From Chitinophaga pinensis (GTDB taxonomy: Bacteria > Bacteroidota > Bacteroidia > UKL13-3): DNA of 64,000 nt. The position numbers were made by a program, and so were the translations under genes. Below, piece after piece: positions 35,626-45,765 of this stretch (position 1 is its first letter; each line of letters starts with the position of its first letter). The stretch covers positions 181,294-245,293 of the forward strand of contig CAMDHZ010000001.1 of NCBI GenBank assembly GCA_945898275.1, read 5' to 3'. The notes below the pieces were generated by a model. The model was not told the origin of the DNA. It did no database searches and saw only the letters and a program-made list of their open reading frames with translations.

Positions 35626-37131
35626 ATGAACAAAAAGAAATTATATATCATTTTATTAAGCCTTATAAGCTTTTTAATGGCTTGCAAAAGTGGTTTTGAT
35701 AATGAAAAAACTACACAAGGCTACCCTGAAACATTTATGGTTGTTGATACCATTTTTAGAACAGGTGAAAACAGACTTACAACCAATGTTGATGCAAATT
35801 GGTGGGGAAATGCACCTGGCGGTTTCATTGTTGGCTACGAAATCTCAACAGACAACCAAGTTACTTGGAACTTTACAACCACCCAAGATAGCAGTTTTTT
35901 ACTTACTATTCCGCCCGGGCAGGATAGTGCGGACCTTGTAATTTATGTGCGAGCAATTGACAACCTCGGCAGAAAAGACCAAAGTCCAGCTTCTACATTA
36001 TTTCCAATAAAAAACTCAAAACCAAAGGTTAGTTTTATTTTTTCACAACCTTTAGGCGGTATTGCTTCCCAAAATCCAGTATTGGTGTTTCCTGTCATCA
36101 AATATAGCATTGAAGGCACTGACCCAGATGGCCAACAAGACTTAAATGGTTTTGAACTATACATAAATGACACCAATACAACACCTTTCATCTTACCAGC
36201 AAATGCTAATGCTTTTACAGTTGTAGCAGAAGATCCTAAAGGCAATGGTGGTCCAAGCAAAGTTTATATCAACAACAATACAACAGCGCTAGCAGGAACA
36301 GTTAATGGACTTTTGCATAATGCTTCAAATATTTTCTACCTGTGTGCAGTAGACAAAGCGCAATCCAAGTCTGTTTTTGTTGGCTCTCCAGCCATTTGGG
36401 TAAAAAAAGTGAATGCAGATGTTTTATTGGTAAATGCCTACAGCAGCAGTAAATTTGCAGTTCAAAATTTTTACACAAATAGGCTAAAAAATAATGGTAT
36501 TTTGCTATTCGACACCTTGCAAGCCACCGAAATCATAAATAGCAATTACACGCAACTACAACCAGATTTCTTAACACAAAGCAGAACCTTTAGCTTGTTC
36601 AAAAAAATGGTTTGGTTTGCAGATGATGCAAGTTTCTCCTTTTCTTTAGGGCAAAGAACTACAGGACCATTTTTTGATAATGGCGGCAGTTTATATATGG
36701 CGGTGGCCATTAATTCTAGCTTCGATCCACTTTCCAACTTTTTGGATTGGACACCCATTAGGCAATTGGTTAATCCTCCAGGTGGGTCAATCTTTAGGGT
36801 GAATATCAATAGTTTGGTTTTACCTGTTTCACCTGGTTGGCCAACCTTAAAATCAACCGCCATAATTCCTTCGGCACGCCCATTTGAAATTAATACTTCT
36901 ACAGCACAATTAACATATGATTCTTTATATGCAGGTGGTATCATAGAAAGCAAAAGCGGTCAGCCACCCATCGCCTGGAATGGAACTTCTACCGTATTGG
37001 CAAAAAGAATAAATGCCTCAAATGGCAATACAAACTTTATCATTAGTAGTATTCCATTAGAACAATTTAATGGCAACGCAAATACTGATTCGTTATTCAA
37101 GAAAATATTTGTTGACGAATTAAAATTCTAA
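35626..37131 (+). CDS. lipoprotein of unknown function
   Basis: 501 residues from the ATG at 35626 (MNKKKLYIILLSLISFLMACKSG); the lipobox LMAC gives Cys20. The body is beta-rich with Ig/fibronectin-like features in the first half (FIVGYEISTDNQVTWNFTT, LVIYVRAIDNLGRKDQSPAS, YSIEGTDPDGQQDLNGFELY). The second half contains DVLLVNAYSSSKFAVQNFYTNRL and resembles no catalytic family I know. Its stop shares one base with the purN start (TAATG), so the two are coupled, although no functional link is apparent. Probably a surface or periplasmic lipoprotein. Confidence 0.7.
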   Translation: MNKKKLYIILLSLISFLMACKSGFDNEKTTQGYPETFMVVDTIFRTGENRLTTNVDANWWGNAPGGFIVGYEISTDNQVTWNFTTTQDSSFLLTIPPGQDSADLVIYVRAIDNLGRKDQSPASTLFPIKNSKPKVSFIFSQPLGGIASQNPVLVFPVIKYSIEGTDPDGQQDLNGFELYINDTNTTPFILPANANAFTVVAEDPKGNGGPSKVYINNNTTALAGTVNGLLHNASNIFYLCAVDKAQSKSVFVGSPAIWVKKVNADVLLVNAYSSSKFAVQNFYTNRLKNNGILLFDTLQATEIINSNYTQLQPDFLTQSRTFSLFKKMVWFADDASFSFSLGQRTTGPFFDNGGSLYMAVAINSSFDPLSNFLDWTPIRQLVNPPGGSIFRVNINSLVLPVSPGWPTLKSTAIIPSARPFEINTSTAQLTYDSLYAGGIIESKSGQPPIAWNGTSTVLAKRINASNGNTNFIISSIPLEQFNGNANTDSLFKKIFVDELKF

Positions 37132-37709
37132 TGATTAAAAATCTGCTCTTATTTGCCAGTGGCAGTGGCAGCAATGCCGTTAATGTTTGCCAATATTTTA
37201 AGGAAAATCCCAAGGTGAAAATCACTGGGTTAATTTGTAATAACCCCAATGCAGGTGTCATAGAAAAAATGAAAGAATTTGGGATACCAGTTATTTTAGT
37301 AAATCGTGCAGACTTTAACAACCCATCAGTAATTTTACCAGTTATATTTCGGTTTGAACCAAACCTAATTTGCCTGCTTGGCTTTTTATGGAAAATTCCA
37401 CCCTTTATGGTAAATGCATTTCCTAACAAAATATTGAATTTGCATCCTGCGTTGCTTCCCAAATTTGGGGGCAAAGGGATGTATGGCATGCACGTTCATG
37501 AGGCTGTAAAACAAGCTGGAGAAACAAACAGTGGCATTAGCATCCATTGGGTAAATGAAGCATTTGACGAAGGAGAAATCATTGCACAATTTACCTTTGA
37601 AATATCAGAGGCAGACAGCGTAAATGATATTGCAGAAAAGGTGCATACTTTGGAACAAAAACATGTTCCAGCCGAGATTGAAAAAGTATTAGATAAAATG
37701 CTAGAATAA
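37131..37709 (+). CDS. purN: phosphoribosylglycinamide formyltransferase
   Basis: 192 residues. The folate-binding and catalytic elements are present: NLLLFASGSGSNAVN at the N-terminus, the Asn-His pair in ILNLHPALLPKFGGKG, and SIHWVNEAFDEGEIIAQ with the catalytic Asp. It transfers the formyl group of 10-formyl-THF to GAR in purine synthesis. The segment HVHEAVKQAGETNSG replaces the usual HxxALxAGxxxxG without loss of key residues. Followed by purH, which catalyses the later formyl-transfer step. Confidence 0.94.
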   Translation: MIKNLLLFASGSGSNAVNVCQYFKENPKVKITGLICNNPNAGVIEKMKEFGIPVILVNRADFNNPSVILPVIFRFEPNLICLLGFLWKIPPFMVNAFPNKILNLHPALLPKFGGKGMYGMHVHEAVKQAGETNSGISIHWVNEAFDEGEIIAQFTFEISEADSVNDIAEKVHTLEQKHVPAEIEKVLDKMLE

Positions 37710-37760
37710 ACTGCATTGTCTTAATGTTTGCTTACTTTTGTGCCCTCAAAATTAAATGGC

Positions 37761-39287
37761 ATGTTAGCATCTCAAAAAATCTCAAACGCCTTAATATCTG
37801 TATTTTACAAAGACGGATTAGCACCAATAGCAGAAGAACTTCATAAAGCAGGTGTAAAAATTTACTCTACAGGTGGTACCCAAACCTTTATTGAAAACTT
37901 AGGAATACCGGTAATTGCAGTTGAAACTTTAACAGGATATCCAAGTATTTTAGGCGGAAGGGTGAAAACTTTGCACCCAAAAGTTTTCGGAGGCATACTT
38001 GCACGCAGAGAAGAAGCCAGTGATTTATCTGAAATTGCCAGCTTCGAAATCCCGCTATTTGATTTGGTTATGGTGGATTTATATCCTTTTGAAGAAACAA
38101 GAAAACAAACCAATGAAGAACAAAAAATCATTGAGAAAATAGATATTGGTGGCATCTCATTGATTAGAGCTGCAGCAAAAAACTTCAAGTACACCTTAAT
38201 AGTGTCGCACACTAACTTGTATCCTAATTTACTCGAAATCCTAAAAACACAAGCTTGCAGCAGCACCTTGGCACAGCGCAAATCCTTTGCCGCCCATGCG
38301 TTTCAAGTAAGTTCGCATTATGATTCTGCAATTTTTGAATACTTCAATTCATCAGAAAATATTCCTGCACTAAAGGTGAGTTATGAAAGTGGCGTAACTT
38401 TAAGGTATGGAGAAAACCCGCATCAAAAGGGTTACTTCTATGGCAACTTAGACACTTTAATCACAAAGCTTCATGGCAAGGAATTATCCTACAATAATCT
38501 ATTAGATGTAGATGCAGCCTTTCAATTGATTAATGATTTTGAAGAACCAACGGTTGCCATCATCAAACATAATAATCCTTGTGGAGTTGCAAGCAGAGCC
38601 ACCATTTTAGAGGCATGGAAAGACGCATTAGCAGGAGATTCAGTTTCTGCATTTGGAGGAATCATTGCATTAAACCAAACGGTAGATAAAGCAACAGCAC
38701 TAGAAATTGATAAAATATTTTTGGAAGTGCTATTAGCTCCGTCCTACAGCGAAGAGGCTTTAGAGATATTAAAAAGCAAAAAGAACAGAATTATTTTGGT
38801 TCAAACCGGAAACTTACCTAAAACACAAACTGTAAGAACAGCCTTAAATGGTGTGTTGGTTCAAGACAGAAACTTAGTGATTTTGGAAGAAGGTAATTTA
38901 TCCTTGGTTACTGCAGAAGGAGCTACAAAGGAACAAATTGCAGACATGTTGTTTGCAGACAAAATTGTGAAGCATACCAAGTCAAACACCATTGTTTTAG
39001 CCAAAAACCAACAATTGCTAGGAATAGGTTGCGGCCAAACCTCTAGGGTTGACGCCTTAAAACAAGCCATACAAAAAGCACAAACTTTTAACTTTGATTT
39101 GAAAGATGCAGTGATGAGCAGTGATGCATTTTTCCCTTTTCCAGACTGTGTGGAAATAGCTCATCAAGCAGGAATTAATGCAGTTATACAGCCCGGAGGT
39201 TCTATTAAAGACGATGCTTCTATTGCTTATTGTGATGCCCACAAAATGGCAATGTATTTCACCGGTGTGCGTCATTTTAAACACTAA
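37761..39287 (+). CDS. purH: bifunctional AICAR formyltransferase/IMP cyclohydrolase
   Basis: 508 residues from the ATG at 37761 (MLASQKISNALISVFYKDGL); an upstream in-frame extension is unlikely. The N-terminal MGS-fold cyclohydrolase (STGGTQTFIENLG, GGRVKTLHPKVFGGIL) is joined to the C-terminal AICAR transformylase (IIKHNNPCGVA with the catalytic Lys-His; RYGENPHQKGYF; SDAFFPFPDCVE). It completes IMP synthesis. A TACTTTTG box at 37733-37740 may be its own -7 element. The GGTTCAAACC at 38798-38807 encodes ILVQTGN. Confidence 0.96.
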   Translation: MLASQKISNALISVFYKDGLAPIAEELHKAGVKIYSTGGTQTFIENLGIPVIAVETLTGYPSILGGRVKTLHPKVFGGILARREEASDLSEIASFEIPLFDLVMVDLYPFEETRKQTNEEQKIIEKIDIGGISLIRAAAKNFKYTLIVSHTNLYPNLLEILKTQACSSTLAQRKSFAAHAFQVSSHYDSAIFEYFNSSENIPALKVSYESGVTLRYGENPHQKGYFYGNLDTLITKLHGKELSYNNLLDVDAAFQLINDFEEPTVAIIKHNNPCGVASRATILEAWKDALAGDSVSAFGGIIALNQTVDKATALEIDKIFLEVLLAPSYSEEALEILKSKKNRIILVQTGNLPKTQTVRTALNGVLVQDRNLVILEEGNLSLVTAEGATKEQIADMLFADKIVKHTKSNTIVLAKNQQLLGIGCGQTSRVDALKQAIQKAQTFNFDLKDAVMSSDAFFPFPDCVEIAHQAGINAVIQPGGSIKDDASIAYCDAHKMAMYFTGVRHFKH

Positions 39288-39422
39288 AAATAAACATTGA
39301 AATCGGGTTAAAATAACCTTGTGAATAATATTAATTTTTAAAAGTAAAAATTTTCCACCTTTTTTTTGAATTTATATTAATTTGCAGGTGTTTAACCCAA
39401 AATTTCCCAAGAGAACATATTC

Positions 39423-40445
39423 ATGAGCGCATTCAGCTTTTTAACGCAAGACTTGGCCATCGACTTAGGGACAGCCAATACGCTAATTATACATAAAGAT
39501 CAGGTGGTTGTAGATGAACCCTCTATCATCGCAGTTAATAGAAGAACCGGTAATGTCATAGCTGTTGGAAGTCAAGCACAACAGATGCATGGGAAAGTGC
39601 ATGAAGATATCAAGACTATAAGACCTTTGAAAGATGGTGTTATTGCAGATTTTCAAGCAGCAGAACATATGATACGTGGTATGATTAACATGATACCACA
39701 AACCAATAGGCTTATCAAACCTCAGCAACGCATGGTTATATGTATTCCTTCTGGTATCACAGAAGTGGAAAAACGTGCAGTTAAAGATTCTGCAGAGCGA
39801 GCAGGCGCCAAGGAGGTTTACCTAATTCATGAACCAATGGCTGCTGCCATAGGAATTGGCATAGATGTGTTTGAACCAATGGGAAACATGATCATTGACA
39901 TTGGCGGAGGAACCACAGAAATCGCGGTTATTGCATTGGCGGGTATTGTGTGCGACCAATCTATTAGAGTAGCTGGAGATGAATTCACAGAAGATATTTT
40001 GGATTACATGCGCAGGCAACACAATTTACTTGTAGGTGAAAGAACGGCTGAAAGAATTAAAATTGAAGTTGGCTCGGCGTTGCCCGAGCTTGAAAATCCT
40101 CCTTTAGATTTTGCAGTTAATGGTAGGGATTTAATGACAGGTATTCCAAAACAAATTAGCGTTAGCTATAGTGAAATTGCTTCTGCATTAGACAAATCTA
40201 TTTCTAAAATTGAAGAAGCTATCTTAAGAGCACTTGAGCTTACTCCACCAGAACTATCTGCTGATATTTATTCAACTGGACTTTACCTTACAGGCGGAGG
40301 AGCTTTACTGAGAGGTTTGGATAAGCGTATTGCAACTAAAACAAAGTTACCTGTTCATGTGGCTGAAGATCCATTAAGAGCTGTAGTTAGAGGAACAGGC
40401 ATGGCTTTGAAAAACTTGAAAAACCACAAATTCTTGATGACCTGA
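39423..40445 (+). CDS. mreB: rod-shape determining protein MreB (actin-like)
   Basis: 340 residues. Actin-fold nucleotide motifs: IDLGTANTLI (phosphate 1), IIDIGGGTTEIAVIAL (phosphate 2), LTGGGALLRGLDKRI (adenosine). It polymerises under the membrane and guides the cell-wall elongation complex. It is first gene of mreBCD-mrdA-rodA, with a 135-bp gap from purH that probably carries the promoter (a near-consensus TTAATTTG lies at 39377-39384). Confidence 0.97.
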   Translation: MSAFSFLTQDLAIDLGTANTLIIHKDQVVVDEPSIIAVNRRTGNVIAVGSQAQQMHGKVHEDIKTIRPLKDGVIADFQAAEHMIRGMINMIPQTNRLIKPQQRMVICIPSGITEVEKRAVKDSAERAGAKEVYLIHEPMAAAIGIGIDVFEPMGNMIIDIGGGTTEIAVIALAGIVCDQSIRVAGDEFTEDILDYMRRQHNLLVGERTAERIKIEVGSALPELENPPLDFAVNGRDLMTGIPKQISVSYSEIASALDKSISKIEEAILRALELTPPELSADIYSTGLYLTGGGALLRGLDKRIATKTKLPVHVAEDPLRAVVRGTGMALKNLKNHKFLMT

Positions 40446-40459
40446 TTAGGTAAGTAGGC

Positions 40460-41293
40460 ATGAGAAACCTCATATACTTCCTTTATAAGTACTATACGTT
40501 TCTATTGTTTTTTGCATTAGAAATGTTTTCAGTTATTATTCTTTACAGGTACAACAATTACCAAAAAGCGAATTTCCTAAACTTTACAGGTGGTATAGCA
40601 AGTCAGTTTTATGAGACTGTAAACAATACTACAAACTACTTTAGTTTAAGAGAAATTAATGACAGTTTATTAACTGAAAATGCAAGATTGAGAGGCCAAT
40701 TGTTAAACGCCTACTATCAAAATGGCTTGGCTCAAACCTCTATAAACGACACTGTTTACAAGCAACAATATACTTATGTTGCTGCTAATGTGGTGAATAA
40801 TTCAATCATGCAGAGAAACAATTATATTACCATTGACAAAGGCGCTGCGCATGGCATAAAACCAGATATGGGTGTAATAGGCAGTAACGGAGTGGTTGGT
40901 ATTATCACAAGTGTTTCAGAACATTATTCTACCATACGCTCTGCCTTAAATAGCAATACCAAAATTAGCTGTATGTTTAAAAAGAACAATGCCTTTGGTT
41001 CTTTAGAATGGAATGGAGATGACCCTAAATTCTCTATGCTGAAATATGTAAATAAACATGTTGAAGTTACCATGAATGATGAGATTGTAACAAGTAATTA
41101 CTCAACACTATTCCCCCAAGGAATTCCAGTGGGTAAGGTGTATAGTCATTTAATTGAGGCAGACGATAACTTTTACAATATCAAGGTAGAGCTTAATACT
41201 AATTTCTCTACCCTTAAAAATGTATATGTTATTGTAAACTTCATGAAGGAAGAACAGTTAAAAGTGGAGGCAACCAACAAAAGTGATAATTGA
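40460..41293 (+). CDS. mreC: rod-shape determining protein MreC
   Basis: 277 residues. One N-terminal TM helix (about 9-28), a coiled coil (ETVNNTTNYFSLREINDSLL), then the two beta-barrel domains of MreC (KQQYTYVAANVVNNSI, ITIDKGAAHGIKPDMGVIGSNGVVGII, GIPVGKVYSHLIEADDNFYNIKV). It is a periplasmic scaffold linking MreB, MreD and PBP2. It lies 14 bp after mreB and overlaps mreD. Confidence 0.93.
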   Translation: MRNLIYFLYKYYTFLLFFALEMFSVIILYRYNNYQKANFLNFTGGIASQFYETVNNTTNYFSLREINDSLLTENARLRGQLLNAYYQNGLAQTSINDTVYKQQYTYVAANVVNNSIMQRNNYITIDKGAAHGIKPDMGVIGSNGVVGIITSVSEHYSTIRSALNSNTKISCMFKKNNAFGSLEWNGDDPKFSMLKYVNKHVEVTMNDEIVTSNYSTLFPQGIPVGKVYSHLIEADDNFYNIKVELNTNFSTLKNVYVIVNFMKEEQLKVEATNKSDN

Positions 41294-41801
41294 CCTGCTA
41301 ACCTATATCGCCCGATTTGTGTTGCTAATTTTATTGCAACTTTTAGTGGTTAACAATTTAGAATTGACTACTTACATCAATCCTTTTATTTATATTATCT
41401 TTATTTTGTCTTTACCGGTTAATATGAAACCGTGGATTGTATTAATTGTTTCTTTCTTTACAGGCCTAGTAATGGATAGCTTTTATAGCACGCCAGGCTT
41501 GCACATGGGAGCAACAATTTTCATGGGCTACCTAAGAGGATTCTACCTTAGGATTGCTGCAAATAAAGAAGATTTTGAAACTAGCGTTTCTCCAAGTATT
41601 GCAGATAAAGGAATAGTTTGGTTCTTAGTATACGCCTTAACATTAACACTATCCCATCATTTATTCCTATTCTTTTTTGAAGTTTACAGCTTCTTTGAGT
41701 TTTTTAGAACTCTTTTAAGAATTACAAGCAGTGCGCTCTTTAGTGTACTTCTTATTGTTATTGGAGAGTTATTGTTTTTCAGAAAGACTAAAACAAGATA
41801 A
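41283..41801 (+). CDS. mreD: rod-shape determining protein MreD
   Basis: 172 residues with about five hydrophobic helices. The GTG start at 41283 overlaps mreC by 11 bp. The conserved FTGLVMDSFYSTPGLHMGA segment is MreD-like. MreD is the least conserved elongasome component, and the call also rests on gene order between mreC and mrdA. Confidence 0.85.
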   Translation: MIIDLLTYIARFVLLILLQLLVVNNLELTTYINPFIYIIFILSLPVNMKPWIVLIVSFFTGLVMDSFYSTPGLHMGATIFMGYLRGFYLRIAANKEDFETSVSPSIADKGIVWFLVYALTLTLSHHLFLFFFEVYSFFEFFRTLLRITSSALFSVLLIVIGELLFFRKTKTR

Positions 41802-41803
41802 TC

Positions 41804-43642
41804 ATGCGCAGTGGAGAGAAACAAATAACGCTGCTCATTATCTTTCTGAGTGTGGCACTAATTTATATAGCAAGGTTGTTTTACTTGCAAGTGATAGATA
41901 CTTCATATGTTTACTTTGCCCAAAACAATGTACTTCAGGAGCAAACCATTTATCCAGCACGCGGATTAATTTATGACCGCAATGGTGAGTTATTGGTGTA
42001 TAATGATGCCATTTATGACCTGTCGGTTATTCCTGAACAAGTTAAAAATTTAGATACACTTGCATTTTGCAACGTTTTGAACCTAAGCAAAGAAGAGTTT
42101 ATAGCCACTTTTGCTAGATTAAGAAGACAAAAAGGCTACAGCCCTTGGCGTCCAATTGTGTTTCAGCGCCAAATAACTATCCCCACTTATGCCGCCTTCC
42201 AAGAAAAGCTATACGACTTTCAAGGATTTTTTGTGGAGGTTAGAACAGATAGAAAATACAAGCATAGCAACGCTGCCCACGTAATGGGTTATATTGGTGA
42301 AGTTTCCGAAAAGCAAATTGAAAGCAGCAACGGTTATTACAGAATGGGAGATTTTGTTGGCCAAAGTGGCGTTGAAAGAACTTATGAAAAAGTCTTAGGA
42401 GGTGTTAAAGGAACCCGCTATGTTTTAGTGGACAGCAAAAGTAGAACCCAAGGAAGATATAAAAACGGAGAATTTGATACTGCAGCATTGGCAGGAAAAA
42501 ACATCCACCTTACCATTAACTTAAAACTGCAACAATTAGGTGAAGCCCTAATGAAAAATAAAATTGGTAGTATTGTTGCCATCGAACCTTCTACAGGTGA
42601 AGTACTTTCTTTGGTGAGTTCCCCAACTTATGACCCAAACTTGTTAGTTGGAAGGGAAAGAGGCAATATGTATATGCAATTGCTCAAAGACCCTTACAAA
42701 CCTTTATTTAATAGGCCAATTTCTGCCCCCTACCCTCCAGGTTCAATTTTTAAAGTTATCATGAGCCTCATGGGACAACAAGAAGGTGTATTAACGCCTG
42801 CTACTAGCTATGGTTGTCATGGTGGTTATTTATTTGTGGGATGCCACCCACATGGCTCACCCCTTCAATTAAGAGGTGCAATTGCAGTTAGCTGTAATGC
42901 CTATTTTTGTCAAGTGTATAGATCAGTTGTAAACAACCCAAAATACAAACACGTTGAAGATGCCTACCAAAAGTTTTATGACCATGCCTATAGTTTTGGG
43001 ATGGGGCATCAACTTGGAATTGATTTGTTTGGTGAAGGACCAGGTGTGTTGAAGAAATCCACTTACTTCGATAAAATTTATGGTAGATATAGGTGGCAGG
43101 CACTTACAACTATATCAATGGGAATTGGGCAAGGAGAACTTGGTATCACCCCGCTGCAAATGGCCAATGCCACTGCTGCAATTGCTAATAAAGGTTATTT
43201 TATTACGCCTCATATTGTTAAAAAAATTGATAATAAAAGTAACCCAAACCCATCATTCAATAAAAAAAATTGGACAAGCGTAGACACTGGCTATTTCCAA
43301 GTAGTAATTGATGGCATGCAAGATGTTGTTGAACATGGAACAGCCTATATCGCACGAATTCCAAATATAACTGTGTGTGGCAAAACAGGAACAGCCCAAA
43401 ACCCGCATGGCAAAGACCACTCGGTTTTTTTCGCCTTTGCACCTAAAGAAAATCCCAAAATTGCAATCGCAGTTTTTGTAGAAAACGCTGGCTTTGGAGC
43501 CACATGGGCAGCCCCAATTGCAAGCCTAATGATTGAGGAATACCTAACTGGTAAACACGAAACAAGGAAGTACCTTTTGGATAGAATGTTAAATGCAGAT
43601 TTAATCAAACGAAATGACAGCACATCAGCCAAAGCCAAGTAG
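41804..43642 (+). CDS. mrdA: penicillin-binding protein 2 (elongation transpeptidase)
   Basis: 612 residues. N-terminal TM helix (8-28), pedestal domain with PARGLIYDRNGELL, and the transpeptidase domain with S314-I-F-K317 (PPGSIFKVIM), S363-C-N365 and K527-T-G (GKTGTAQNP). It cross-links peptidoglycan during lateral growth together with RodA. It starts 2 bp after mreD and overlaps rodA by 29 bp, so the operon is tightly coupled. Confidence 0.97.
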   Translation: MRSGEKQITLLIIFLSVALIYIARLFYLQVIDTSYVYFAQNNVLQEQTIYPARGLIYDRNGELLVYNDAIYDLSVIPEQVKNLDTLAFCNVLNLSKEEFIATFARLRRQKGYSPWRPIVFQRQITIPTYAAFQEKLYDFQGFFVEVRTDRKYKHSNAAHVMGYIGEVSEKQIESSNGYYRMGDFVGQSGVERTYEKVLGGVKGTRYVLVDSKSRTQGRYKNGEFDTAALAGKNIHLTINLKLQQLGEALMKNKIGSIVAIEPSTGEVLSLVSSPTYDPNLLVGRERGNMYMQLLKDPYKPLFNRPISAPYPPGSIFKVIMSLMGQQEGVLTPATSYGCHGGYLFVGCHPHGSPLQLRGAIAVSCNAYFCQVYRSVVNNPKYKHVEDAYQKFYDHAYSFGMGHQLGIDLFGEGPGVLKKSTYFDKIYGRYRWQALTTISMGIGQGELGITPLQMANATAAIANKGYFITPHIVKKIDNKSNPNPSFNKKNWTSVDTGYFQVVIDGMQDVVEHGTAYIARIPNITVCGKTGTAQNPHGKDHSVFFAFAPKENPKIAIAVFVENAGFGATWAAPIASLMIEEYLTGKHETRKYLLDRMLNADLIKRNDSTSAKAK

Positions 43643-44891
43643 AATAGATTGGGTAACGCTTCTGATTTATGCCATTTTGGTATGCTTTGGCTTAGTATGT
43701 ATCTACGCCTCAGTTTTCAAAGAAACACATCCTCATATTTGGGACACAAGTCAAAACTATGGAAAACAGCTTATTTGGATAGGTGTTTCCTCTATTGTTG
43801 GCCTTATGATTTTGGTAATTGATGAAAAGTTCTTTTTTGCCTTTGCCTATTTCATATATGGGTTTTCTATTATCCTACTCATTGCTGTTTTAGGATTTGG
43901 CACTACTGTAAATGGTTCCTCTTCATGGATAGAAATAGGTGGTTTTAGAATGCAACCCGCCGAATTTGCAAAATTTGGAACTGCCTTAGCATTGGCAAAA
44001 TACTTAAGCGGGTATAATGTTAACTTTGAAAAGAATAGAAAAGTACAAATCATCAGCGCCTTGCTCATCTTCACGCCGATGCTGATTATTCTTCTTCAAA
44101 ATGAAACAGGGTCAACCCTCGTTTTTGCTTCATTTATATTTGTCCTTTTTAGAGAAGGCTTGCCCGGTTGGATTTTACTAGCTGGATTCATTTTTATCGT
44201 ATTATCTATTTTAGCCCTTTTATATCCTCCAGTTTATCTAATAATAGGTGTGAGCATTTTGGCTGGAATTTTTCTTCTTCTTGTGAGACGAACACGGAGC
44301 CTTGTTTTAATAACTATTGGTGCAGTAGTAGTGGCCGGACTTTTTGTTTCAAGTATTGACTATGCTTTTCAAAATGTACTTCAGGCGCATCAGCGCTCAC
44401 GCATAAATGTTTTATTAGGAAAAAATGTAGACATCAAAGGCGCTGGATACAATGTGCAACAATCAAAAATTGCTATAGGCAGTGGCGGTTTATGGGGGAA
44501 AGGGCCTTTACAAGGCACTCAGAATAAATTTAGATTTGTGCCTGAACAAAGTACAGATTTTATTTTTTGCACCATTGGCGAAGAATATGGTTTTGCAGGC
44601 TCAGTAGCTTTTATTGGTTTTTATGTTTTCCTGCTTTACCGACTATTATTGATGGCAGAAAGACAAAGACAAAAGTTCAATAGAATTTATGGATATAGTG
44701 TGGTTTGTATTCTGTTCTTCCATTTTCTTATCAATGTTGGAATGACCCTAGGCCTTATGCCTGTAATTGGAATACCCCTGCCATTTATTAGTTACGGTGG
44801 CTCGGCTCTTTTAAGCTTTACCATTTTACTTTTTATCTTTATAAGATTAGATGCAAACCGAGTAAATGAATTAAGAACCGCTTTCGATTAA
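43614..44891 (+). CDS. rodA: RodA, SEDS-family peptidoglycan polymerase
   Basis: 425 residues with about ten TM helices. The SEDS signatures are visible: NGSSSWIEIGGFRMQPAEFAK (catalytic-loop area), WGKGPLQGTQNKFRFVPEQSTDFIF and PVIGIPLPFISYGGSALL. It makes glycan strands with PBP2. It is the last gene of the rod-shape operon, and its stop overlaps the convergent aat gene by 21 bp. Confidence 0.95.
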   Translation: MTAHQPKPSRIDWVTLLIYAILVCFGLVCIYASVFKETHPHIWDTSQNYGKQLIWIGVSSIVGLMILVIDEKFFFAFAYFIYGFSIILLIAVLGFGTTVNGSSSWIEIGGFRMQPAEFAKFGTALALAKYLSGYNVNFEKNRKVQIISALLIFTPMLIILLQNETGSTLVFASFIFVLFREGLPGWILLAGFIFIVLSILALLYPPVYLIIGVSILAGIFLLLVRRTRSLVLITIGAVVVAGLFVSSIDYAFQNVLQAHQRSRINVLLGKNVDIKGAGYNVQQSKIAIGSGGLWGKGPLQGTQNKFRFVPEQSTDFIFCTIGEEYGFAGSVAFIGFYVFLLYRLLLMAERQRQKFNRIYGYSVVCILFFHFLINVGMTLGLMPVIGIPLPFISYGGSALLSFTILLFIFIRLDANRVNELRTAFD

Positions 44892-45515
44892 TTGGTTCAA
44901 ACTTTCTAAAAACTCTTTTCTTGAAATTTCTCTTGCACCAAGTGATTGCAAATGGGAAGTAGATTGTTGGCAATCTATGAGTGCGATACCTGTTTCCATG
45001 CAATGTAAACACCAATAAATTAAGGCAGCTTTGCTTGCATTGCTAACCAAACTAAACATACTTTCTCCAAAAAAAACCTTACCTAATTGCACGCCATATA
45101 AACCTCCCACTAAATCATCCTTTTGCCAAACTTCAACACTATGTGCTATGCCCAAATAATGTAGGTTAGTATAAGCTTCAGTTATTTCTGGGCTGATCCA
45201 AGTGCCGTCTTCAACTCTGGTATCCCGACAAGCTGAAATAACATCTTCAAAGCAGGTATTTATGCTAAAGGTAAAATCACCTCGTCGCAAAATTTGCTTC
45301 ATACTCTTACTAACTTTTACCTCTGAAGGAAACAAAACCAACCTTGGGTTGGGACACCACCATAAAATAGGCTCATCTTCATTAAACCATGGGAATATTC
45401 CCAATTGGTATGCTTTAACTAAAGTTTCAGGTAATAAATTCCCACCTACTGCTAATAAGCCCGTTTCGTCGGCTAATTCTGGGTCAGGAAAATTATCATC
45501 AAAGAGGTAATGCAT
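44871..45515 (-). CDS. aat: leucyl/phenylalanyl-tRNA--protein transferase
   Basis: 214 residues. Family signatures are LPETLVKAYQLGIFPWFNEDEPILWWCPNPRLVLFP, TWISPEITEAYTNLHYLGIAHSVEVW, GGLYGVQLGKVFFGESMFS and the C-terminal DCQQSTSHLQSLGA. It adds Leu or Phe to N-terminal Arg/Lys of proteins, feeding the N-degron pathway to ClpAP. It starts 2 bp after the end of the phhB gene, so the two are probably one transcript. Confidence 0.96.
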   Translation of the reverse strand: MHYLFDDNFPDPELADETGLLAVGGNLLPETLVKAYQLGIFPWFNEDEPILWWCPNPRLVLFPSEVKVSKSMKQILRRGDFTFSINTCFEDVISACRDTRVEDGTWISPEITEAYTNLHYLGIAHSVEVWQKDDLVGGLYGVQLGKVFFGESMFSLVSNASKAALIYWCLHCMETGIALIDCQQSTSHLQSLGAREISRKEFLESLNQLIESGS

Positions 45516-45517
45516 TT

Positions 45518-45748
45518 CTAAATTGCATCCAGTTTTTTCGCTAAAACTCTATCCTTTTCCGTAATTGTATTTGCGGCATCGTGCGTTGTAAGTATAACCT
45601 CCACCTTGTTGTAAACATTCTTCCATTCAGGATGATGATTTAGCTTTTCAATTTCAAAAGAAGCGGCCACCATCCAAGCAATTGCAGTGGCAAAATCTTT
45701 AAAAATATAAGTCTTAGCCAATTTGTTGTTTGCTTCAATCCATTCCAT
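45518..45748 (-). CDS. phhB: 4a-hydroxytetrahydrobiopterin dehydratase (pterin carbinolamine dehydratase)
   Basis: 76 residues, slightly short for the family (about 95-110) because the N-terminal part is reduced. The active-site signature EKLNHHPEWKNVYNKVEV, with the His-His pair, and TTHDAANTITEKDRVLA are intact. The enzyme recycles the pterin cofactor of aromatic amino-acid hydroxylases. No hydroxylase gene is adjacent. Confidence 0.92.
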   Translation of the reverse strand: MEWIEANNKLAKTYIFKDFATAIAWMVAASFEIEKLNHHPEWKNVYNKVEVILTTHDAANTITEKDRVLAKKLDAI

Positions 45749-45765
45749 ATTGTTGTTTTTGTATT